From contig WBUL01000022.1 of the NCBI GenBank assembly GCA_008933735.1, positions 1-38,164 of the forward strand: a DNA stretch of 38,164 nt. Direction: 5' to 3'. The notes under the pieces are model-generated. The model saw nothing but the letters and a program-made list of their open reading frames with translations, was not told where the DNA came from and did no database searches. The DNA comes from Anaerolineae bacterium (GTDB lineage: Bacteria; Chloroflexota; Anaerolineae; Aggregatilineales; J027). This document shows positions 31,590-38,164 of the stretch, in pieces (within the stretch, counting starts at the first letter, position 1; the number at the start of each line of letters is the position of its first letter). The translations under genes were made by a program, and so were the position numbers.

Positions 31590-33734
31590 CTAATCTCCCG
31601 CCGGGGCATAGGCCGAACGCCGCATCGTCTGAACTTTGCGGACGGTTTCTGGTTCGGGGTCAGGCCATACGGCAACCACCGTCCCGATAATCAGGATCAA
31701 CCCACCCCACCAGACAAAATTCACTAATGGATTACGATAGACGCGCAGAGTTACCCGGTCATTTTCCCAGAAGGTGAGCAGCGCATAGACATCATTTTCG
31801 ATGGTGCTGTGCTGGCCCGCAATGGTCATCGGATTTTGCCGGGGGTCAAAGAAATCCTGACGTGGGCGTAAATCATCAACTTTCCTGCCATCTCGGTAAA
31901 GTGTGACCTCTGCAATCATCATATCGCGGGAGTCCACTGCTTTTGCCTCAAACAGGCGGTTGTATTGCAGCGTGTACGGCCCGATGTCCAGGGTATCACC
32001 AGGGGAAAGAGTCATCTGACGCACCTCCTGGAAGGCCGTGCTGCCAATAATGCCAATCCCGATAACGACCACTCCCAGATGGATCGTATAGCCACTATAG
32101 CGACGGCGATTCCGGGCAAACAAACGACTAAAGGCCACCAGCCAGTTTTCCCGGTGTGCCTGATGGCGGGCGGATACTCCCTTATAAAATTCCACCAAAG
32201 TCGCAAATCCAGCAAAAGCAACCAGCCCAACCGCCAGAGTCGTCAGCGCTCCAATACCCATGACCAGCAGTATCACGCTGAGTATGGTGGTTAACACAAT
32301 CGGTACACGCACTGATCTGCCCAATTTCTGCGCGGAGGCTCGCCGCCAGGCCGCAAGGGGAGCAACACCCATCAAAATGAACAGGATACCAAACAGCCAG
32401 GGCGTGATCATTTCATAGTATTCGGGCCCAAAAGTGATGGTACGCCGCATCAACCCGGCATCGCGTGCAAAACCCGTGATGAGCTCTGACCAGGTGCCCC
32501 AGAAAACCACTACAGTCAGTGCCAGGAACACCCAATTGTTGAACAGGAACAGGCTTTCGCGGCTGAGCAGTCCTTCCAGGGCATGGTCATTCTGGAATTT
32601 ACCCTGCGATCCGCGCCAGATAAACATCCCTACACATACAAGAGTCGTCAGCGCCAGGAAAATACCCATTGGAATAGACAGTGGGCTTTGCGCGAAGGTA
32701 TGCACACTGCTGAGCAGCCCGGTGCGCGTCGCAACCGTTCCAAACAACACCAGCAGATAGGTCAGCATGATCATCGCCATGTTCCACCCTTTGAGCATCC
32801 CGCGCCGCTCCTGAATCATGACGCTGTGCAAAAAGGCCGTGCCGGTCAGCCAGGGCAGCAAAGAAGAATTCTCGACCGGGTCCCAGCCCCAATAGCCGCC
32901 CCAACCCAGCACGTCATAGGCCCAACGCCCGCCCAGAATCAAACCCAGTGACAGGAACATCCATGCGACCAGACTCCAGCGCCGGGTTGATCTGATCCAA
33001 CCAGCGCCGAGTTCTCCTGTTGCCAGGGCAGCCATCGCAAACGCAAACGGAATAATAAATCCCGTGAAACCGAGATATAACATCGGTGGGTGAATGACCA
33101 TCCCAGGGTGACGAAGCAGGGGGTTCAGACCACGTCCATCATAACGAGCACCCGGCATTCCCTGAATGAACCCATCCTTAACAACATGAAAGGTTTCCCC
33201 CTGTGAAGTCTGGTAGGGATACGCAGGGACTGCACCATCTGGCTTTAAGACGGCTTCTTTCACATTCCCATTTTCTAGCGCCCAGTAGCGTGAGAACGGG
33301 TTCTCGTAGAAGTTATTCAGGACCAGGAAAAACGCCAGTGTGACCCCGGCAAAAACCATCACCCAGGGCATCAACTGATGTTCGCTCTTCCAGTTGAGCA
33401 GCAGTGCCGCCACCAGAAACAGATTTAACATCCATGTCCACAGAATGAGCGATCCTGCCTGCCCTCCCCACAGAGCAGTAAATTTGAGCAGGTCGGGCTG
33501 CGCGTCTTTACTGACATGGGAAACATAAGCGATCTGATATTCTCCTGTCATCTGAGCATAGATCAGTACCGCCGCGACCCCTGTGATCATGGGAAGCGAA
33601 ATCATAAAGGCGTTACGAGCGCTTTGAATCGCCGCTGAACTGCGTGTGAAAATCCCATACAACGCCAGGAAGGTTCCCAGCGCTGCCGCAACGAAGGCTA
33701 GGAAGAGGGCAGCAATGCCAATGTCTGCAAGCAT
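31590..33734 (-). CDS. ccmF: Heme lyase CcmF
   Basis: A 714-aa polytopic membrane protein, the heme lyase core that attaches heme to apocytochrome c. The WWD domain lies around 277-300 (GWGGYWGWDPVENSSLLPWL, Asp285), flanked by His-containing loops (HPGMVIHPPMLYLGFTG and FLHSVMIQ). Around 14-15 membrane helices are seen, plus a periplasmic domain near the C-terminus (~590-680). Its length fits the family (~650-700). It follows ccmE by 3 bp. Confidence 0.96.
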   Translation of the reverse strand: MLADIGIAALFLAFVAAALGTFLALYGIFTRSSAAIQSARNAFMISLPMITGVAAVLIYAQMTGEYQIAYVSHVSKDAQPDLLKFTALWGGQAGSLILWTWMLNLFLVAALLLNWKSEHQLMPWVMVFAGVTLAFFLVLNNFYENPFSRYWALENGNVKEAVLKPDGAVPAYPYQTSQGETFHVVKDGFIQGMPGARYDGRGLNPLLRHPGMVIHPPMLYLGFTGFIIPFAFAMAALATGELGAGWIRSTRRWSLVAWMFLSLGLILGGRWAYDVLGWGGYWGWDPVENSSLLPWLTGTAFLHSVMIQERRGMLKGWNMAMIMLTYLLVLFGTVATRTGLLSSVHTFAQSPLSIPMGIFLALTTLVCVGMFIWRGSQGKFQNDHALEGLLSRESLFLFNNWVFLALTVVVFWGTWSELITGFARDAGLMRRTITFGPEYYEMITPWLFGILFILMGVAPLAAWRRASAQKLGRSVRVPIVLTTILSVILLVMGIGALTTLAVGLVAFAGFATLVEFYKGVSARHQAHRENWLVAFSRLFARNRRRYSGYTIHLGVVVIGIGIIGSTAFQEVRQMTLSPGDTLDIGPYTLQYNRLFEAKAVDSRDMMIAEVTLYRDGRKVDDLRPRQDFFDPRQNPMTIAGQHSTIENDVYALLTFWENDRVTLRVYRNPLVNFVWWGGLILIIGTVVAVWPDPEPETVRKVQTMRRSAYAPAGD

Positions 33735-33737
33735 GGG

Positions 33738-34286
33738 TTATCCCTGTGCGCTGACCTGTCCGGGGACTTCGTCAGAATAACGGGTTGGGCATTTCAGCAA
33801 GACTTCTTCGGCCACAAACGTACCGTCCTCCTGAAGGGTTCCGGTCATGATGGCCTGCGCCTCATGTTGAAGCAAATCCGGCACTTCCGCGTTATTCCAG
33901 ACGATGTTCAGCCGCGTTGCCCCAGGGTCTTGCAGGGCCTGATGGAGCACCGCACCTAAACCACCTGCTTCTTTGATCTCGTCTGAATCGCTGGGGATAT
34001 TGACCACCGTGAACGTGAGCTGATGGGTTTCCGGATTAAAAACGATGGTATTACCATCAACCGCTCCGGCGACACGTACTTTTTTGCCGATATTATCCTG
34101 ATCGCTGACCAGCTCACTTACCGTGACATAATAACGGCCTGCCGCCAGCCCGTTGTACATCAAAAATGCCACCACTGCCAACAACCCGATTCCGATCAAT
34201 CCATACAGATATTTGGAGCGGTTTTTGACATGAATACCAGCAGCCTTTGCGGTTTCAGGTGTTTTTACCCAGGTAATCTCCGACAT
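33738..34286 (-). CDS. ccmE: Heme chaperone CcmE, CxxxY type
   Basis: A 182-aa periplasmic heme chaperone with an N-terminal membrane anchor (~27-46) and an OB-fold domain (~52-165). The heme-attachment motif reads LLKCPTRYSDEVP: Cys166 and Tyr170 replace the usual His and Tyr of HxxxY. Cys-type CcmE (CxxxY) is known from some sulfate reducers and archaea and binds heme covalently through Cys. An insertion around 100-135 makes the OB domain longer than in E. coli (159 aa total). AAGGGGTG precedes the ATG. It is the first gene of the ccm operon. Confidence 0.93.
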   Translation of the reverse strand: MSEITWVKTPETAKAAGIHVKNRSKYLYGLIGIGLLAVVAFLMYNGLAAGRYYVTVSELVSDQDNIGKKVRVAGAVDGNTIVFNPETHQLTFTVVNIPSDSDEIKEAGGLGAVLHQALQDPGATRLNIVWNNAEVPDLLQHEAQAIMTGTLQEDGTFVAEEVLLKCPTRYSDEVPGQVSAQG

Positions 34287-34306
34287 ATGACTACACCCCT
34301 TCTACT

Positions 34307-34352
34307 AACATTGACAGTAAATATTGTACCGGCACGGAATGTGAACTCCGTG
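34307..34352 (-). promoter_or_regulatory. ccm operon promoter region with a dyad
   Basis: On the minus strand TTCACA (34341-34346) is followed at 16 nt by TATTTA, giving a modest sigma-70-like promoter about 35-55 bp before ccmE. An inverted repeat CACGGA / TCCGTG (34333-34352, 8-nt spacer) covers the -35 and could be an operator. The rest of 34287-34456 shows no gene. Confidence 0.35.
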
Positions 34353-34456
34353 AGCCATAGATTTTTAACACATCTTCTCCAGCAATGCTTCTACTTACCA
34401 ACAATACCCCAAAACACATACCCGAAAAAGGATATTTGTCATGGATTTTTTAGAAA

Positions 34457-34690
34457 TTAGTTGGTTTTTGTGGCATCGTTGTTCTGACGTGCCATATAAG
34501 TCAGACCGACAAAGAGGATAGCACCCAGCCCTACCAGAACAATAAATGCACCTGGGCCAGCATTGGTATTTTCTTCTTCTGCCGCCTGCTCCACTGCCGT
34601 TTCTTCCTGAGCAGAGGCAGGCCTCACGGGGTTTATCCATAGGCCGCCCATCAGCAGCAACCCGATGATGACGAGCCAGAATCGCTTCAT
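34457..34690 (-). CDS. Small exported single-pass membrane protein, unknown
   Basis: A 77-aa protein with signal peptide (MKRFWLVIIGLLLMGGLWINPVRPASAQ), a short acidic stretch (EETAVEQAAEEENTN), a Gly-rich membrane helix (~47-66, GAFIVLVGLGAILFVGLTYMA) and a polar tail. It lies upstream of ccmE in the same direction with 170 bp between, so it may be expressed separately. It could be a small subunit or assembly factor of a respiratory complex; the sequence alone does not say. Confidence 0.65.
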   Translation of the reverse strand: MKRFWLVIIGLLLMGGLWINPVRPASAQEETAVEQAAEEENTNAGPGAFIVLVGLGAILFVGLTYMARQNNDATKTN

Positions 34691-34810
34691 TGCAGATTAA
34701 AACTCCTGAATTTTTTATAAATTATAGCTTTCTGATCACTCTTTGCTAGTCACAGACTCGATAATCAACTATCATATAAATCGGTCTGCAATTTATTGGA
34801 TAGGTGTTGG

Positions 34811-35194
34811 ATGCTTGAGAATAAAGGGAAAACCATTCTGGTTGTCGATGACCAGTCTGAAATGAGAACGCTGCTAAATCTGACTCTTTCACGCAGCAGT
34901 TGGCAGGTCATCGAAGCAGGTAACGGAGAGGAAGCCGTTAAACTGGCACAGGCGCACCACCCACAGGTCATCCTGATGGACTACAACATGCCCGTGATGA
35001 ATGGGATTGACGCCTGCAAAGCGATCAAATCCAATACAGACACCCAGGAAATCCCAGTCCTTATTTACACGGGTCTCAACGCCCTTGATCTGCAAGAAGC
35101 GGCGATCAACGCAGGTGCAGTCCAGTTCCTCACCAAACCCATTCCGCCGAATGATTTACGGCAGGCCGTTGAAGCCGCTTACCAGAATAACTAA
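34811..35194 (+). CDS. Stand-alone response regulator receiver domain (CheY-like)
   Basis: A 127-aa single receiver domain. The acidic pocket is Asp13/Asp14 (VVDDQ), the phospho-acceptor Asp57 (LMDYNMPVMNG), switch Thr87 (IYTG) and Lys109 (LTKPI). There is no output domain, so it signals by protein contact. The ATG has AGGTG 6 nt upstream; an in-frame TTG 15 bp earlier is less likely. No kinase is adjacent. It is divergent from the 77-aa membrane protein gene and its stop overlaps that of the convergent PBP gene. Confidence 0.93.
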   Translation: MLENKGKTILVVDDQSEMRTLLNLTLSRSSWQVIEAGNGEEAVKLAQAHHPQVILMDYNMPVMNGIDACKAIKSNTDTQEIPVLIYTGLNALDLQEAAINAGAVQFLTKPIPPNDLRQAVEAAYQNN

Positions 35195-38164
35195 GGAGCT
35201 TCTTCTTCCAGGGTAATCACCACCCGAAGACTCTCTGCCCGATTGCCTGCCCGGTCGTAGGCCACTGCCCAGAAAGTTTTCACCCCGAACTCTTCAATTG
35301 CCCAGGGCAGTGTATAGGGGAAGGCAGTGCTTTCCCCTATAAGAATCCCCCCGACCTCTGGCTGGGTGTCTTCTTCCTCATCATCGTCTTGTTCGTGGGG
35401 AGAAGCCGCCACGTAAAATTCTACACGATCAATATCACCCGCATCGAACACTTCCGCCTGGAAGTTTACAATGATGTCTGTATCGGCATAGTAAGTGCCT
35501 GCTGGCGGCGGTTCAATCAGACGAATTTCTGGCGGTGTATTGTCCACTGTGATGCGGGTATAGGCTGTTTCAACGCGATTTTCCCCATTCACCACCTGAA
35601 GTTGCAGGGTATAGACCCCGTCTGGCTGCTGCGTGGTATCCCATACCCCCAGCAGTTGATTAAATCCGCTTTCCGCGCCATTTTGCCCGATCTGGATAAA
35701 ACTGGATGGCTCATTGCCCTGTCCAAAACCAAGCTGGTAGTAGGCAAAGTTGTCCATGCGGGTGTTCCCGTAGATTTCCACCTGCCCACTGACCTTATCC
35801 GGAAAACGAGGCGCAACAAATGCGATGGGGCTGAACTGTGACCCCTCAATGACGACACTTTCAGCCTGTGGGGGCAGCAGTTCCGTGACATTTTCTTCTG
35901 CCCATTGGCGAAGTTCGGGTGTCACATCAAAATTGAAAAAAATGCGTTCCTCCACGCACTGTGAGGGGGTTGTGTTGTTAGCACGGGTGTTGGTACAGAC
36001 ATCAATAGGGAGCCGATACCACAGGTTATCCGTGCGCTGCGGGCGATAATCAATCCCATTGACCGTATCAACAAAAAAGAGTTCTCGTGGTACCTGCGGG
36101 CAGTTCTGTGTTGGCAGCAGTCCTGACCACTGGCAAACCGTTTGTTCAACCACAGTACTGGGGCGCTCCCAGACTTTGACTTCCAGGTTCGCGTGGGCAT
36201 ATTCCATGATCGCGTGCCAGATCGGCGCAGCCCCGGTCATTCCTGTAACATCCGTCATCGATGTGTTGTCATTGTTTCCGACCCAGATCCCTGTGGTGTA
36301 CTGTGGTGTATATCCCACGGTCACGCTGTCCCGGTTGTCATCGGTCGTGCCGGTCTTGGCTGCCGCCGGACGAGAAAGTTCCAGCGGGTTACCCGGAGCA
36401 AAGGCCTGCAAACGTGCTTCTTCATCCGACAGGATGTCCGTCATAATGTAAGCCATACCCTGTGGGATAATCAGGCGGCGGTCAAACGTTCCTTTGCCCT
36501 CGGAATACTCCCACAGAATTTTGCCTTCCGCATCTTCGATTCGCAGAATGGAAGTCGGATTCAACTGGCGGTAACCCGGACGGGCAACACTGGCATGAAC
36601 GGGCATTCCGGTTGCATAACCGAGATTGTTAAACACGTTGTACACATAGGTCATGTCCAGCAGGGTGGTCTCACCCGATCCCAGCGCCAGCGATAACCCA
36701 TATGCATTAATTCCTTCATCCAGCGAATTAATGCCGAGCCTATGAGCCGTCTGGATAACCTTGCTTAACCCGACCCAGTTTAAAACCTGGACAGCAGGGA
36801 CATTAAATGAGTTAGCCAGGGCGTCTCGAATACTCACCGGGCCGTGATAGACCAGATCAATGTTTTGCGGCACGTAGGGTTCGGGGCCGCCGTTGTTAAA
36901 CTCCATACGAACATCGGTGGTCATCATGGCCGGCGTAACAATAGTGGTGCCATTATCAATCGGATTCAGGAAGGCAGTCATGTAAACAATCGGCTTAAAC
37001 ACAGAACCAGGCTGACGTTCAGCCGTTGCCACGTTGAAATTACCATCAATACCCTTATTCCAGAAATCCACACTGCCAATCATGGCAACAATTTCGCTGG
37101 TATCGGCTTTGAGTATCACGCCTGCTGCGTTGGTCACATGGCGCTCAACTCCCTGCATATCTGCCGGAAGAGGCGGCAGATAGCTTGCGGCGGTACATGG
37201 CCCGCCAGAGTGCGTATTATGCACAAAATCTTGCGCTGCCCCATCCAGCCGCATGACCTCCGTGCGGCTGACGCATTCCAACTGCTCCTGCAAATCATAG
37301 TCGAGGGTGGTGTAAATTCGCAGCCCACCCCTTGACACCAGATACGAGCCGTCCAACCCTAATTGATTCAGAATGGTCTCGGCTTCGGCACGTGCATACA
37401 GGGAAAAATGTGGTGCAGTGATGTCAAAGCGTTCACTGTAACGACCCAAAATAATCGGCTGTGCCAGCGCTTCGCTCATCTGTTCCTGGGTAATGTATCC
37501 CAGATTAACCATGCGCTGTAACACCAACTGCTGACGCAACCGGGCAGAATCCGGATTGTCAATCGGGTTCTGGCGGGGGAACTGGGGGATGGCCGCCAGC
37601 ATCGCCGCCTCGCCCAGCGTCAGTTCATGGGCGGGTTTATCGAAGTAAATGCGGGCGGCGGCCTCGATTCCATAGGCCAGGTTGCCGTAAAAATTGGTGT
37701 TGATATACCACTCCAGAATCTGCTCTTTGCTGTACAGGCGCGAAATCTCGCTGGCGAGGATGATCTCCTTGGACTTGCGGTCAAAAGTTCGTTCGGCGCG
37801 TTCTTCTTCGGTCAGCAGAACATTCCGCACCAACTGCTGGGTGATGGTGCTGCCGCCCTGTACTGTGCCGCCGTTCAGATTCGTCCACATTGCCCGGACA
37901 ATGCCGCGCAGATCAAAGCCGGGGTTGGTGTAAAAACTGGCATCTTCGATGGCGACAGTAGCGTCCAGAAAATACTGAGGTACATCATAAATCGACGCCC
38001 ACTGACGATCCCCACCCAGCGTTGGGACGATCTCATACAGAACATACTGTCCGGTACGATCATAGAGCACGGTAGTCTGAAACGCATCATCCTGTGCGGA
38101 TTCAATTTGAGAAGGCGGCGGAAGTTCACGCGCGTAATACGCATAGACCCCAACAGCCCCGCCC
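35191..38164 (-). CDS. Class A penicillin-binding protein (5' end outside window)
   Basis: A bifunctional peptidoglycan glycosyltransferase/transpeptidase; the open frame continues to the right edge (GVYAYYARELPPPSQ), so the N-terminal anchor is missing. Residues are numbered from an internal GTG at 38070. The GT51 domain has catalytic Glu42 (VAIEDASFY), GGSTITQQLVRN and KSKEIILASEISRLYSKEQILEWYIN. The transpeptidase has SxxK Ser356/Lys359 (PGSVFKP), SFN in ANSFNVPAV and KTGT (Lys572). The last ~150 residues are an Ig/Fn3-like extension (DNTPPEIRLIEPP...IDRVEFYVA) interrupted by an acidic loop (EQDDDEEEDTQPE). It overlaps the CheY-like gene's stop. Confidence 0.95.
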   Translation of the reverse strand, partial: GGAVGVYAYYARELPPPSQIESAQDDAFQTTVLYDRTGQYVLYEIVPTLGGDRQWASIYDVPQYFLDATVAIEDASFYTNPGFDLRGIVRAMWTNLNGGTVQGGSTITQQLVRNVLLTEEERAERTFDRKSKEIILASEISRLYSKEQILEWYINTNFYGNLAYGIEAAARIYFDKPAHELTLGEAAMLAAIPQFPRQNPIDNPDSARLRQQLVLQRMVNLGYITQEQMSEALAQPIILGRYSERFDITAPHFSLYARAEAETILNQLGLDGSYLVSRGGLRIYTTLDYDLQEQLECVSRTEVMRLDGAAQDFVHNTHSGGPCTAASYLPPLPADMQGVERHVTNAAGVILKADTSEIVAMIGSVDFWNKGIDGNFNVATAERQPGSVFKPIVYMTAFLNPIDNGTTIVTPAMMTTDVRMEFNNGGPEPYVPQNIDLVYHGPVSIRDALANSFNVPAVQVLNWVGLSKVIQTAHRLGINSLDEGINAYGLSLALGSGETTLLDMTYVYNVFNNLGYATGMPVHASVARPGYRQLNPTSILRIEDAEGKILWEYSEGKGTFDRRLIIPQGMAYIMTDILSDEEARLQAFAPGNPLELSRPAAAKTGTTDDNRDSVTVGYTPQYTTGIWVGNNDNTSMTDVTGMTGAAPIWHAIMEYAHANLEVKVWERPSTVVEQTVCQWSGLLPTQNCPQVPRELFFVDTVNGIDYRPQRTDNLWYRLPIDVCTNTRANNTTPSQCVEERIFFNFDVTPELRQWAEENVTELLPPQAESVVIEGSQFSPIAFVAPRFPDKVSGQVEIYGNTRMDNFAYYQLGFGQGNEPSSFIQIGQNGAESGFNQLLGVWDTTQQPDGVYTLQLQVVNGENRVETAYTRITVDNTPPEIRLIEPPPAGTYYADTDIIVNFQAEVFDAGDIDRVEFYVAASPHEQDDDEEEDTQPEVGGILIGESTAFPYTLPWAIEEFGVKTFWAVAYDRAGNRAESLRVVITLEEEAP

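Noticed and set aside
34380..34456. Terminator after the 77-aa membrane protein gene
   Set aside because: T-runs are present on both strands but no paired stem of useful length was found.
36142..36696. 184-codon plus-strand frame in the PBP gene
   Set aside because: Antisense to the transpeptidase domain, no motif.

Overview
The window most likely comes from a Chloroflexota bacterium, probably Anaerolineae-like. This is an inference from gene content: a full System I cytochrome c maturation cluster, secreted proteins with PPC and YfaP-like domains, a SUV3-type helicase, and a dnaX-ybaB-recR block next to an rRNA operon. Only the first ~200 nt of the 16S gene are present, so the placement is not firm. 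Most genes lie on the minus strand and base composition looks moderate throughout.

Layout. 1-577: 5' end of 16S rRNA (minus) and its leader, with promoter, boxA-like element and a terminator-like hairpin. 578-3513: dnaX-ybaB-PF04020 membrane protein-recR (minus). 3683-5548: multidomain class III adenylate cyclase (plus), tail-to-tail with a SUV3-like RNA helicase (5545-8145, minus). 8248-9396: M20 peptidase (plus). 9406-14970: operon of a PadR repressor, ABC ATPase, two ABC-2 permeases and a membrane-anchored HExxH protein, with a dyad operator over the promoter. 15083-18208: HNH endonuclease and two overlapping genes for secreted proteins. 18275-19504: rtcB RNA ligase.

19525-24617 is the accessory-looking part. 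A 38-nt copy of the 3' end of tRNA-Trp plus a strong hairpin lies just upstream of rtcB. The intact tRNA-Trp lies 3.9 kb away in the same orientation. Between them are a GT-C glycosyltransferase, a methyltransferase and a GT2 glycosyltransferase that lacks the usual NDGS segment. This resembles the scar of an integration at the tRNA 3' end. On the other side of the tRNA are a small excisionase-like HTH gene, a coupled 50-codon ORF, a terminator, an orphan 86-aa ORF and a very long terminator hairpin.

24616-26573 holds two envelope proteins of unknown role. 26650-34286 is one compact ccm operon (ccmE-F-H-G-I-like-unknown-A-B-C-D), most junctions being 4-bp overlaps. Its CcmE has a CPTRY motif, so it is of the Cys-type CxxxY class rather than the His type. 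34457-38164 holds a small membrane protein, a stand-alone CheY-like receiver and a class A penicillin-binding protein that runs off the window.

The strongest candidates for something new are the tRNA-Trp remnant and hairpin ahead of rtcB, with the cassette they bound; the shortened GT2; the PadR/ABC-2/HExxH operon; and the CxxxY-type ccm cluster with its unassigned membrane protein.
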